Origin: Buddleja alternifolia
Lineage: Eukaryota > Streptophyta > Magnoliopsida > Lamiales > Scrophulariaceae
NCBI GenBank assembly: GCA_019426215.1
Contig: CM033395.1
Span: forward strand, 15,304,569-15,368,568
DNA length: 64,000 bases
Direction of reading: 5' to 3'
The position numbers and the translations under genes are program-made. The first letter of the stretch is position 1. Every line of letters starts with the position of its first letter. Below the pieces are notes generated by a model. That model worked only from the letters and a program-made list of their open reading frames with translations. It ran no database searches and had not been told where the DNA came from. Positions 1 to 10,886 of the stretch are shown in pieces.

Positions 1-1438
1 GCTTTGGTGGAAATTCCTTAGATAATTATTACCCGATGTCTCGGCACATAATAATCCTATGATTAATTGATGGTTCTCTAAATATGTCTATCCGAGAATC
101 TAATCAATAACCACGCATTAACGTTCTAGAGTTTCCCCGGATAAATCCGGCTAACCGCACCCGGAAATCTTTACCTATTTCTAGGAGCAATTCCACATTA
201 GTTTCGGATGATGTGTTGATTCATTTGAACCCTAACCTATCTTCTCTCGAATGACTAGACTAGGCAAGATAGCAAGCATATGGTGATCAAGCACATGATT
301 GTAATAAAAGCTCAAAATCAACACACAAAGCAATATGAGAATTAATACGAAAATTCACTTCACATATATTGATTCATAAATTGGCTTTCACATGGCCTTA
401 GTTCTACAATATAGCCTCTCATCAAAGCCTTAAGAAATCTAATACAAACATATACATACTCATGGAAATAAACATGTAAATGCAAATAATTAAAACTCCC
501 TCAATTGATTGATGATGGATCCTTGCTTTTGAACTTCAATCCTTAACTCCTCTCTCTTTGTTCCCCTCCAAAAGTGATGAAGAATGGTGATGAATGATGA
601 TGAGTGAAAAGTAATGGCCAAATGCCTCCCTCTCCCTCTTGTCCAAGATGTCATCGGTCAAGTGTGAAGAAAAATGCCTTAAGAAGACCACAAAATCTGA
701 GCTCCTAGTGTGTGTCTCCCCTAGTGTGTCCTCCACTACTCTTAAAGTGAGTAGTATAAAATTTCATAAAGTAGATCTACTAAGAAACATACTTATGACA
801 TCCCTCCCATACATGTGATGACCTCTTGGCTTTAAATGTTCCATTCCCCCATCAAATGATGATCTTTTGGCTGAAAAGAATCAAAATTCGGGTGTGGACA
901 CGCCTAGGCGTGGCATTACGGCGCTTGGGCGCCGTTATCAGAATGCTGAAATTAAATGCAATGTGTCCTGCGCAGTAATCGTATTTCATTCATAACTTTC
1001 TCCACGAAACTCCGATTTGGATTATTCAAGTCCTCATTTGAAGCTAACACATAGTTCGACAACATTGTAGAAGGGAACTTTGTCCAATTCGGCCTCTAAA
1101 CATACGGAAATAGCGCTCGAACGTGGAAAGTGGTGTAGATACGGCGCCCGGGCGTGGACAAGATGGCGCCTAGGCGTGGTAAGCAGAATGTTGACGTTAT
1201 TTGCATCTTGTCCGGCGCCTGGGCGTGGGTTTTTAGGCGCTTGGGCATAGGGGTGCGTAGCAATTTGGCCTAAACTTGTTTTATACGTCGTTTTTCATCC
1301 CGTTCTTTGATTGTATCCATTTAAGACCTGAAATCACTTAATGCACGAATTAAACGCACATGTGGCAAGAATCAAGCGATAAATGAACCTAAGACATAAA
1401 CGCAAAGGGCTTAAAAACACGTAAAATGCCTCTTATCA
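1..1438 (-). repeat. LTR of Athila-type element, left copy, cut by window edge
   Basis: This stretch matches the complete LTR at 13450-15178 from its base 288 onward, with about nine substitutions and four one-base indels by eye. The outer terminus is intact: on the minus strand it starts TGATAAGAGG at 1438, immediately next to Sirevirus sequence at 1439. The first 287 bases of the LTR lie outside the window. Six GGCGCC-type motifs lie at 901-1252. It is either a solo LTR or the 5' LTR of a further copy of element A to the left; the window cannot decide. Confidence 0.9.
901..1252 (-). repeat. CpG near-palindrome array in LTR U3 (element A motif)
   Basis: Six copies of GGCGCYYRGGCG, all in the same orientation, start near 901, 920, 1143, 1165, 1214 and 1237 (for example GGCGCCTAGGCGTGG at 1165). 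The same six recur at 14638-14989 in the other LTR. In element sense they lie 190-540 bp inside the LTR start, upstream of an AT-rich candidate TATA region near 755-765, so in U3. Nothing here shows function directly. Confidence 0.85.
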
Positions 1439-3745
1439 GGCCTCAATCCAACTAGGATCACTTAGTGCTTCATCCACTTTCTTAGGTTCCATTTGAGATA
1501 AGAAACTCGCGAACATGGCCTCATTAAAGGTAGCGGCTCTAGTCCACACAGGAGCTCCAATATCTTCAATAATTTGCTTTAGTGGATGATCACGAAGCCA
1601 TAATCTATCTGGCTGGAATAGGTTTGGAGGTTGTTGTGGTGCTTGATCTTGCGTTGCATTTCCATTAACCTCTTGCACAGGCGCTTGAAGTTCACAAGTT
1701 CTATTTTGCTCTTGATGATCATTCTCTTCAGATCATCAACAGTTCTTACAATGCCATCATTGATAGCCTCACAAGTAACCTTAGGAAGGGACACAAATAT
1801 CTCATCATCGTCATCACTTTCATCATCAATGATTATTTTGGATGCTTGATGACATAAATCTTCAACTCCTACATCACTAGCGTTAACCTTACCCGGCTCT
1901 TGGTTAGTATTATCAAAAACAATATGAATGGATTCCTCAACCTTATTGGTTTTCCTATTTAGGATGCGAAAATTCTTTCCATTCTTGGAGTAGCCTAGAA
2001 AGATTCCCTCACCCGCTTTATGATCGAATGTTTTAAGATTATGGGATCCATTGTTATGAATAAAGCATTTTGAACCAAAGACGTGAAAATATGAAATATT
2101 TGGCTTACGTACCTTGCATAGTTCGTATGTGTTTTACCATACTGTTTGTTGATCAAGCAACGATTCTAAGAATGACACGCTGTGTTGATTGCTTTGGCCC
2201 AAAACCTCGGAGCAAGCTTGGACTCTGCTAACATCGTTTTAAGGGCTTCCTTTAGCGTTCTGTTCTGACGCTCAGCAACACCACTCTATTGAGGAGTTCT
2301 AGGAAAAATCTTCTCAACAACCTTGTTAGTAAACTCAGTACCTTGATCGCTCCTTATTCTTGCAACTTTATGATTTTCTCAAAGTTTGGAGTTGCAGAAT
2401 AAGCGTTGTGAGCTTGTCACATGTTTCATCTTTGGATGAAAGAAATTCCACCCAAGTAAATCGAGAGAAGTCATCTACTATCACCAAAGAATACTTTTAC
2501 CACTCGCACTGATCGTTTAAATGGGTCCAAACAGATCCATGTGAAGTAGTTCAAGTATCCTAGGGTATAGACAAGGTTTTATCTTGAAAGATGATTTAAC
2601 TTGTTTGCCCATTTGACAAGCGTCACAAAGGCGATCCTTATAAAAGGTCCTTTAGGTAATCCCTCTACAAGATTTAGCGTCACAAGCTGAGAGACTGTTT
2701 TAAAGTTGAGGTGATTCATTTTTCTATGCCATAACCAACCCATTTTAGATTAATTTTTAGCCACAAAGCATGTTGGGCTGTTATCTGTGTTGAACCATAA
2801 TCTACCAAATAAATATTGTTTGTTCTTTTTCTTTTAATTTAGTAGATCCAGTCTTAGCGTCGTTAATGTAGCAATAGTCACTTGAAAATTTAACTTCAAA
2901 ACCTTTATCACAAATTGACTTATGCTCAATAGATTATGCTTAAGACCCTCAATATAATAAGTCAATTATCATGATGTTCCCCCTACGCACAGTACCTATA
3001 CCTTTGGTTTTACCTTTGGAGTTGTCACCAAATACAACCTAAGGACCATTGGTTGCATGATAGTTGATAAAGAGATCCTTTGAGCCTGTCATGTGCCTTG
3101 ACGACCCACTATCGATGTACCAAACAGATGTATCGGCTTTGGCTCTAGGTACTTGCATTCAAAAGGGCAGTTCTAGTTCTTTTTAGGTACCCATTGTGAC
3201 TTGGATCCTTTTACATTAGTAGTGTTAGTCTGAATTAGAACTTTAGGAACCCACATTTGCTTAGTTTTCATATTTGCTTAGAAATTTTGGGTTCACATTA
3301 TGATGTGTGTTCTTAGGTGTATAATAATATCCTTGATCATAATAGTAATTATAATCATAATCGTAATCATAATAATCATAGTATTAATAATATGACCTTG
3401 ATCGTTGTGGATATTGACGCTGGTATTTCCTTGGTGCTGGCTTAGGGTATGTTTTGGGCGCTTGACACTTAGTGCTTGATTCACATTTGCAAGGCTTCTC
3501 CTTAGCCTTTTGAGTGTTTGGATAAACCTTTCTTTGTGAATCATTCACTTTCGTCTTTCCCTTGCCTAAGTCTGTTTTGGCTTTCTCATTTGGCCTTGTA
3601 CCATTGTCCTTTGGTTCATTCAGAATTTGACTGTTTGAACTTTTCTCAACAAATAATACACCCTTTCCTTTGTTGGTTACTGTAACTTTAGATTTGGTTG
3701 GTTTACTACCAAATTTATCACATCCTAAACTGGTATTTTCACTAA
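1439..3745 (-). pseudogene. Duplicated fragment of Sirevirus B' (RT start, integrase, protease, gag C-terminus)
   Basis: This is a second copy of 15179-17490, with one substitution and about six one-base deletions by eye. In sense order it holds the gag coiled-coil tail (3384-3745), the gag/pol boundary, the protease (near 3100), the zinc-binding and catalytic parts of integrase, and the start of RT, ending exactly where an element A LTR begins. It has extra frameshifts compared with its twin, nearly all single-base losses in homopolymers. The right end at 3745 is an abrupt, non-coding-related breakpoint that joins the stub of element A's 3' LTR. Confidence 0.9.
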
Positions 3746-3747
3746 TC

Positions 3748-3761
3748 AATACCTCTTATCA
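3748..3761 (-). repeat. 14-bp stub of element A 3' LTR
   Basis: Minus-strand TGATAAGAGGTATT matches the first 14 bases of the intact LTR at 15178 with one G/A difference. The rest of the LTR is missing and Sirevirus sequence follows at 3745. Confidence 0.75.
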
Positions 3762-3774
3762 ACACCCCCACACT
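3762..3774 (-). other. Polypurine tract of element A
   Basis: Minus-strand AGTGTGGGGGTGT ends directly at the LTR terminus TGATAAG. This is the expected position and composition for the plus-strand DNA primer. A similar tract recurs at 5051-5079. Confidence 0.75.
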
Positions 3775-5407
3775 TATCAATTGATCGTCCTCGAGCAATA
3801 AGAGTTTTAAGATAAGGAAACATCATCAATCAAAGAGAGAAACAAAGAGAAAACTACCTAACTCACTTTCGTGGAGTAAACGGTTGCATTTAGCGAATGC
3901 AACAAGCCTTTGAACCTTTGAGTTACCTTAAAGGACGAGTTATAGTCTCGTGAGGGTTTTCAGATGATATACCCACAAAATCGAAAGACTTTCAACCCCG
4001 ATCACTCAACGTAAATTACAATGATTAATAGCACACAATGGTATGAATTCATCTGTTTAAGCTCAAGTTACTTATATATACACGTCACCCACTTGCTCAT
4101 GTTACGCCTTAACATCGAAAAGATCATCCTAAGGGTGTAGTGTAATAATTCTCAAATATTATAGTCGAGTGGCATTCTTACCACTTTTCAAGCATTAACC
4201 CCATATTTATCAACTTTTGATTATTCACATGGTACGAGAATTGAATACAACTTCATAGCCACTTAAAAATTCATCACTTCACTCCACTTTCGGCTTTAAT
4301 TTATGCACTTTCAACTCGAAACATTAGAGGCTAGACCATGTGCAATGTTCGATCCTCTTAGGCTTTCTATGACACCCGTGTAACGAGCTTTAGGCCAATA
4401 ACTCCTAAACCAGACGGCTTTAGGGTATCAAGTGTGGAGGCACTCCTAAGGGCTTAATCGCTCGAGTGTCAAAGGCCACAAAATCAAACTAGGTCCCTAT
4501 TTACTCAACACTTGTATTGGCTTGAGCTCTAGCTCAAATTAGCTTAATAGTATAGTATTCTAGGCATGGTGCTCTTCGCCCCCAATATCTATTAAGCCTG
4601 ACTTTTTCGGTCATACCAATGTTCAACTTCTTTTTATTATTATTAAGCACACGAAGTTAACGTTCTCAACTCATAACACATGTGAAAATTCTAAGTTGAT
4701 ATTTCTGGGATCAAGCCTTTAAGTGTTTCAAAATGGTTGCCCACTCAACTCCTCTACCCTCGATTTATGTGCATATGTGAATCATCTTAAGGTCAATCTA
4801 GTCTAGTTAGGGTCTCACAAACAAGGAATTGCGTGTATAGCCATTAAAACCAAATTGAAAACCAAATTGATAGAGAATGCATACCATGTATTCACGTTAA
4901 CCATGCTTAATTCATCAAGTGACGGGTTGAAATTTTATCCAAAAAAAAATAAAAATTGCACACATTTCACATGTAGAGGTACAACACCCCCCCAAAACTT
5001 GGACCGAAATATGTAAGACATGAATGAACATGACTATAATGGATCTAGTGTACCCCCCCCCCCCCCCACACTTATCATGAACATTGTCCCCAATGCTCGA
5101 AAAAGAGAAGGGCAAAGTACACGTCACCATAGGGAAGCTGAAAAGCAAACCCACGTCCACTTAAGGCAATCAAGTCCAAGGATGGCAATCACTGTGTCGA
5201 TCACTACATAGGTAAACAAATGCTAGCCATACAAAACATCAAACATTGGATAGAATAGAATAAAACAAAACGAGACAAACAAAAACGAGAAACATGCAGG
5301 GAAAGAAAACATCAAGCATCCAAACATAATACAGAAAATATCCAACAACCCAACAAAAGATATCCAAAAACAAAACGAAACATGCATGGAAATAAAATAA
5401 GATAAGC
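3775..5407 (-). other. Element A 3' UTR
   Basis: Non-coding, with no open frame of interest. It is homologous to 30511-31555 of element D, which shares the GATCGTCCTCGAGCAATA and ACTCCTCTACCCTC blocks. It contains a C15 run (5053-5067) followed by CACACTTATCA, nearly repeating the polypurine tract context at 3764-3779, so it may act as a second internal polypurine tract. Confidence 0.7.
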
Positions 5408-6715
5408 CTAATCGGTGGTGCCAAAACGGTCAATGTAGTCCTTATCCGTTCCGCCGAGATCATCCAAATCAATCAACGGACTACCCTCATCATTATGAGC
5501 CTCATCATCACCTCCTACAGGAACGAGAGCACCTGACTCGTGCAAATCTGCGGGCTGCTGAGGCGGGGGGTGCGGGTAAGGTGGAGGAGTAGAATAATCA
5601 AACGGCCCCCGACCGACAAACTCATTATGCTCTACAAGAAGCTGACGAAAATAAGCACAAGTGTCGGACATGACCACCCTCATCTCATCTCGCAACTCAT
5701 CCCTCAATTCATCCTTTAATTGTCTAATGGCGGCGGCATCCATAGGTGGAAACTGTGGGGAACTAGTAGACCGGGATGAAGACGGGCGAGGCCTCTTGGA
5801 AGTAGCTGGTGGTGGAGGAGCCTGGGAGTCGTCATCTACCACGGTGAGATAAGAACCAGGGAGCTCAGTACGCTCCATAGGAAATGTGGGAACCTTAGCT
5901 GCCTTGCATAAAGCTGTGATCAGTGACGGTAGAATGATGGGATTCTTCCGAGTGGGACCTTCGCCCTTTTGCTTAGCCAATTCTTTGTTAATCAATGGCC
6001 CTAACTCATTCTTCAACTTCCTAAAGTGGTCCGTCAAAGACTTGTGGATTACCCGGGCAAAGTCCACAGCTTTCTTGGACATAATAGCATAGATGAGGGT
6101 GGCCCGTTCCTTGTTTGCCTCTGACCGATTGGTACTCGGTATTAAATTGAATCGGATGAAGTCGAGCCAGAAAGCAGCCTCGGGTAGTAGAGCCCTACGG
6201 GGGACATGAGCTTCTCCGGGTACCCACTCCCACCCCTCTCGGCCAATAACCCGCAAAATATCCGACAGGCTAACTCGGAGGCGCCCTGCATTGTAAAGAG
6301 TGGTGAACTCGCATGTCTGAGGGGTCGGGGTGCCTATGCTCTCCCTAATCTGTCTCAACTCATAATTGACATGTTTGCCCCGTACCAAAAGGGTAGTCCC
6401 CAGCCATCCTCGTGTCTCAATCTCATCATAAACCCCGGAGCTGAAGAATTCCAGGACCCAAGGAAGACGAATGGCCTCGGGCTTTTGACAGAAAAACTGT
6501 AAGTGATGGAACTGTATCAATTCGTGCACAGAGGGCTGTCCCCGGGTGGTTAAATAGTGCTCCTTAATAAGGGTGCGGGGGGTGCTCAAACTCTGACACA
6601 TAATTTGGACTTGGGAGTTTTCGAAACGGGTATTATCGGGAGTCTCGGGCTCATTAGAGGAACCCTCACCCACTTTTTTCTTACCCTTGGACGGTCTGTT
6701 GGTAGTTCTCGTCAT
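5408..6715 (-). CDS. Extra ORF after integrase, plant-transposon domain protein
   Basis: Open frame of 435 codons from the ATG at 6715 (an in-frame ATG also lies at 6727). The N-terminus is basic and low-complexity. Residues about 55-280 look like the 'putative plant transposon protein' domain found downstream of integrase in Athila-like elements, with a P-x-x-LEFF box, a WLDFIRFNLIPS stretch and a LITALCKAA segment. Next come a proline/serine-rich stretch with KRPRP, a charged coil (DELRDELRDEM) and an acidic tail. I see no signal peptide or convincing membrane helix, so calling it env-like rests on position only. It is intact while gag-pol next to it is frameshifted. Function is unknown. 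The same type of domain appears in the ORF after pol in element B. Element D has lost this ORF. Confidence 0.8.
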   Translation of the reverse strand: MTRTTNRPSKGKKKVGEGSSNEPETPDNTRFENSQVQIMCQSLSTPRTLIKEHYLTTRGQPSVHELIQFHHLQFFCQKPEAIRLPWVLEFFSSGVYDEIETRGWLGTTLLVRGKHVNYELRQIRESIGTPTPQTCEFTTLYNAGRLRVSLSDILRVIGREGWEWVPGEAHVPRRALLPEAAFWLDFIRFNLIPSTNRSEANKERATLIYAIMSKKAVDFARVIHKSLTDHFRKLKNELGPLINKELAKQKGEGPTRKNPIILPSLITALCKAAKVPTFPMERTELPGSYLTVVDDDSQAPPPPATSKRPRPSSSRSTSSPQFPPMDAAAIRQLKDELRDELRDEMRVVMSDTCAYFRQLLVEHNEFVGRGPFDYSTPPPYPHPPPQQPADLHESGALVPVGGDDEAHNDEGSPLIDLDDLGGTDKDYIDRFGTTD

Positions 6716-7779
6716 TTGCAACAACAATGGTCAATTTCTCAACTACTCAAATCAACCCAAATGCAACCAACCCAACACAACAATCGTCAACGCCCAACAA
6801 CACACCAAAATCAGAGAGCAACCCACAATCTAGCAACAATCCATGGAGTTAACAGATTCCTCAATTTTTAAGCAATAATCCACAGATTTAACACAATATA
6901 GCATCCAATTTCAACAACAACAACCCACAAATTGATAACAACCCACGGATTTAACAACAATAGACCATCCAATTCAACAACAACAACCCCCAATTTTTTA
7001 CTACAACCCACAAATCCAATAAAAGTCCTCAAATGCAACAAAGAAAACAAACCACAATCGGACAATGCCCCAATTAATCTTCAAAATATAATGTAAGGCA
7101 CCTACTCGTCGGCTATGAATCGGAAATGGAAGAAGGGTAAAGCCAAAACTCACCTTTTATCCCCAAAAGTGTCGCACCGAGTCGATGTGAAAGAAGAACC
7201 ACTTGAGCAACGATTTATGTTGATGGAAAGTGGCGGTGAAACACGGTGGAAATGGCCGGAAATGGTGAGAGAGTCGCCGGAAATCGCGTGGGAGAGGAGT
7301 TGTGAAGATTTTGTGAGAATTTTGACCGTTTTGACCCACAGATTTGTTTAAATCAGAATCGGGCGCCTAGGCGCGCGTGTTTGGGCGCCTAGGCGCGCGA
7401 CACAGCGTACCTGGATTTTTGAGTGATACTTCCCGCGCCTAGGCGGGAGTTTTTTCGGCGCTTGGGCGCCCCTTTCAGAACCGGGCGCCTAGGCGGGAGG
7501 TTTTCGGCGCTTGGGCGCCCCTTTCAGAACCGGGCGCCTAGGCGGGAGGTTTTGGGCGCTTGGGCGCCCCTTTCAAAAATATTATGTAAAGAATTTCATT
7601 TCCTGTTTCAAAAGGGGAGAGACAAAACACTTAAAACACAAACTAACAAAGATGTAAGACTAGAAAATAAAGCAACAAACGGGATAATAAGAGAAAAAGA
7701 AAAGGAAACGGAAAGAAAACATGGGTTGCCTCCCAAGAAGCGCTAGTTTAGAGTCATTAGCTCGACTGAAAGCGAAGAA
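6716..7779 (-). other. Spacer between integrase and extra ORF of element A
   Basis: No supported gene. From 6716 to 7060 the plus strand is rich in CAACAA/CAACCCA words, a degenerate low-complexity leader for the downstream ORF. From 7349 to 7566 lies the CpG motif array listed separately. The block GGGTTGCCTCCCAAGAAGCG (7723-7742), just after the integrase stop, is conserved in element D at 57605-57624. Confidence 0.65.
7349..7566 (-). repeat. CpG near-palindrome array in post-integrase spacer (element A motif)
   Basis: Eight copies of GGCGCCTAGGCG or GGCGCTTGGGCG lie in about 215 bp. The second half is a tandem repeat of about 55 bp that alternates the two forms (GGGCGCCTAGGCGGGAG, then GGCGCTTGGGCGCCCC, separated by TTTCAGAACC). 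All point the same way as the LTR copies. The surrounding DNA is AT-rich. Confidence 0.9.
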
Positions 7780-10700
7780 TCACGAAGGGTCCGCGAGGAT
7801 GAAGGACTCTTTGTCTCTTGGTCCATCCATCCCTAAGTAAGGTTTTAGACGTTGAGCGTTGACCAAGAAAGTATGTCCTTTATCTGTTGTAAGCTCGACG
7901 GCGCCGGATGGATAGACATGGGAAATCAAAAATGGGCCCGACCATCGAGACTTAAGCTTCCCGGGGAAGAGTCGGAGTCGAGAGTTGTATAGCAACACCC
8001 GCTCTCCCTTGTGGAATTCCCGGGGGAGAATATGTTTGTCATGCCACATTTTGGTCCGCTCCTTATAGAGTTTCGCGTTCTCATAGGCAAGATGACGCCA
8101 TTCTTCGAGCTCGTTGAGTTGTAGCAAACGTTGTGTACCTACACTTTGAGAGTCAAAATTTAGAAACTTAATGGCCCAATAAGCACGATGCTCGAGTTCA
8201 ACGGGCAAGTGACATGTTTTGCCAAAAACAAGACGATACGGGGACATGCCAATTGGGGTTTTATAGGCTGTCCGATAAGCCCAAAGAGCATCATCCAATT
8301 TAAGGGACCAATCCTTTCTTGATGCGTTGACAGTTTTTTCTAAAATACGCTTAATCTCCCTATTCGAGACCTCCACTTGGCCACTAGTTTGTGGGTGGTA
8401 TGGGGTCGAAATTTTATGCTTCACCCCGTACTTGGTCAATAAAAGTTCAAACTGCTTGTTGCAGAAGTGGGTGCCCCCGTCACTAATGATGGCTCGGGGA
8501 GTTCCAAATCGAGTAAAAATATGCTTTTTCAGAAAACGAGTTACCACCCGAGCATCATTACTAGGCAAGGCCACGGCTTCCACCCACTTGGAGACATAGT
8601 TTACCGCAACAAGGATATATCTATTTGAACAAGAACTGGGGAAAGGGCCCATGAAATCCACACCCCATACATCAAACGACTCACACTCTAACATGCTATT
8701 TAAGGGCGTTTCATGATGTTTAGAGATGTTCCCCATTCGTTGACAGCGATCACAAGATTTGACATAATGATGTGCATCTTTAACAAGAGTAGGCCAGAAG
8801 AAACCTGATTGGAGGATCTTAGCTACCGTTTTGGAAGGCCCAAAATGGCCACCCACCGCCATATCATGACAATGAGATAGGATAGCATGCACGTCCGTTT
8901 CGGGTATGCAACGTCGAATTAAGCCATCTGCACAAACTTTGAATAAAAAGGGTTCGTTCCAAAGATATTGCTTTACATCAAATAGAAATTTCTTCTTTTG
9001 ATGAAAAGTGATATCCGGGGGAAGACGGCCCGTAACAATGTAATTGGCAAAGTTAGCATACCAAGGTGAAATTTTTTCAGAAATAGCAAGGAGGTGTTCA
9101 TCCGGGAATTCCTCACGAATTGGTATCTCATCTAACGGATCATTCACTAGCTCTAATCGTGAGAGGTGGTCGGCTACTACATTTTCGGTGCCTTTCTTGT
9201 CTTTTATCTCTAAATCAAATTCTTGGAGTAACAAAATCCACCTAAGAAGTCTTGGTTTAGCATCTTTCTTGGCAAGCAAATATTTTAAAGCCGAATGATC
9301 GGTGTAAACTATCACTTTGTTTAGCACGAGGTAAGAGTGGAATTTATCGAATGCAAAGACTATGGCTAGTAATTCTTTTTTCGTGGTGGCATAATTCAAT
9401 TGTGCATCGTTAAGAGTTTTACTAGCATAGTAAATGGTTCGAAATACCTTCTCCTTCCTTTGGCCAAGGACCGCTCCAACCGCGGTGTCACTCGCATCAC
9501 ACATCAATTCGAATGGTAAGCTCCAATCGGGGGTTGACATGACAGGGGCGGAAACTAAGCGTTCCTTCAAATCAAGAAAGGCCTGCATACAAGAAGAATT
9601 GAAATCAAAAGGTGCATCTTTGACAAGCAAATTAGACAACGGTTTCGCAATTTTAGAGAAATTCAAGATGAATCGCCTATAGAAACCAGCATGCCCGAGA
9701 AAACTCCTAACAGCTTTTACCGAAGTGGGCGGGGGAAGTTTTTCAATGACCTCAATCTTGGCTTGGTCCACTTCGATCCCTTTTTGAGAGATCTTGTGGC
9801 CAAGCACAATCCCCTCCCGAACCATTAAATGACATTTTTCCCAATTCAAAACAAGGTTGGTTTCTTCACAACGTTTAAGCACAACATTTAAATGAGCAAG
9901 ACAAATATCAAAAGTTGTTCCGAAAACAGAAAAGTCATCCATAAAAATTTCAAGGAAATCTTCAACCATATCATGAAAAATAGCCATCATGCATCTTTGA
10001 AAAGTGGCCGGGGCATTACACAAGCCAAATGGCATCCTTCTATAAGCAAATGTGCCATAAGGACAAGTGAAAGTGGTTTTCTCTTGGTCCTCGGATCTAT
10101 GGCAATTTGATTATAGCCGGAGTAACCATCTAGAAAACAATAGAAATCATGCCCGGCTAATCGTTCAAGCATTTGGTCAATAAAGGGGAGGGGGAAATGA
10201 TCCTTACGGGTGGCATCATTCAACTTACGGTAATCTATACATACACGCCACCCACTAATTATACGAGTTGGGATTAGCTCATTATTCGCATTCTCAATTA
10301 CCGTTATCCCCCCTTTCTTAGGCACCACTTGGGTAGGGCTCACCCACGCACTATCAGAAATAGGATAGATTATACCTGAGTCGAGCAGTTTAATCACTTC
10401 CTTCTTTACTACCTCTTGGATTTGTGGGTTTGATCTCCTTTGGGGTTGGCGTGTAGGCTTGGTGGAGTCCTCCATAAGTATTTTGTGCATACATATCGCT
10501 GGACTAATGCCTTTGATGTCCGCAAGTTTCCACCCAAAAGCCCGTTTGTGAGATCTCAACACCGTCATTAATTGCTCTTCTTGTGATCCTGAAAGAGATG
10601 AGGAAATGATCAATGGGAGTGTTTCGTCGTCGTTCAAGTACACATATTTAAGGTGGGAGGGGAGGGGTTTGAGTTCGAGAGAGGGGGGTTCTTCAATAGA

Positions 10701-10886
10701 TGGGCGAGGTGATCCTGACAATGATCTATCAACTTTGATGAATCCTCCCGAATGAGAGGAAGATTTGTACTCCAAGCTTAGAACCCTTTCCACTAGATCA
10801 TCTTTCTCCGAGTCCACTTGCATGGATTTCATGAAGATCCTGTTCGAGAGAATTTTCAATTGTATTGTCCTGTAAATACTCAACAA
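7780..10886 (-). pseudogene. Element A pol: reverse transcriptase, RNase H, integrase
   Basis: The RT N-terminus is in 10886-9987, with the CIDYRKLNDATRKDHFPLP core and the YSGYNQI box. A one-base loss near 10095 moves the frame, and the rest runs open for 751 codons (10035-7780). That part holds the FMDD polymerase box (residues 31-34), RNase H ([16 protein letters not shown], then [11 protein letters not shown]) and integrase. Integrase has the HHCC zinc finger (near residues 385-435) and three catalytic acidic residues in the contexts [15 protein letters not shown] and GQVEVSNRE. All key residues seen are present, so the copy is young or recently selected. Another frame change near 10805 separates it from gag-protease. 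One base in a short G run accounts for the RT break, so sequencing error is a real alternative. Confidence 0.9.

Noticed and set aside
5239..5472. Hydrophobic 77-codon minus frame as an envelope-type protein
   Set aside because: It overlaps the end of the downstream ORF in another frame and continues into AT-rich UTR; hydrophobicity comes from T-rich codons.
7115..7746. Plus-strand open frames over the GGCGCC array
   Set aside because: They arise from the GC-rich repeats, have low-complexity arginine/alanine content and run antisense to element A.
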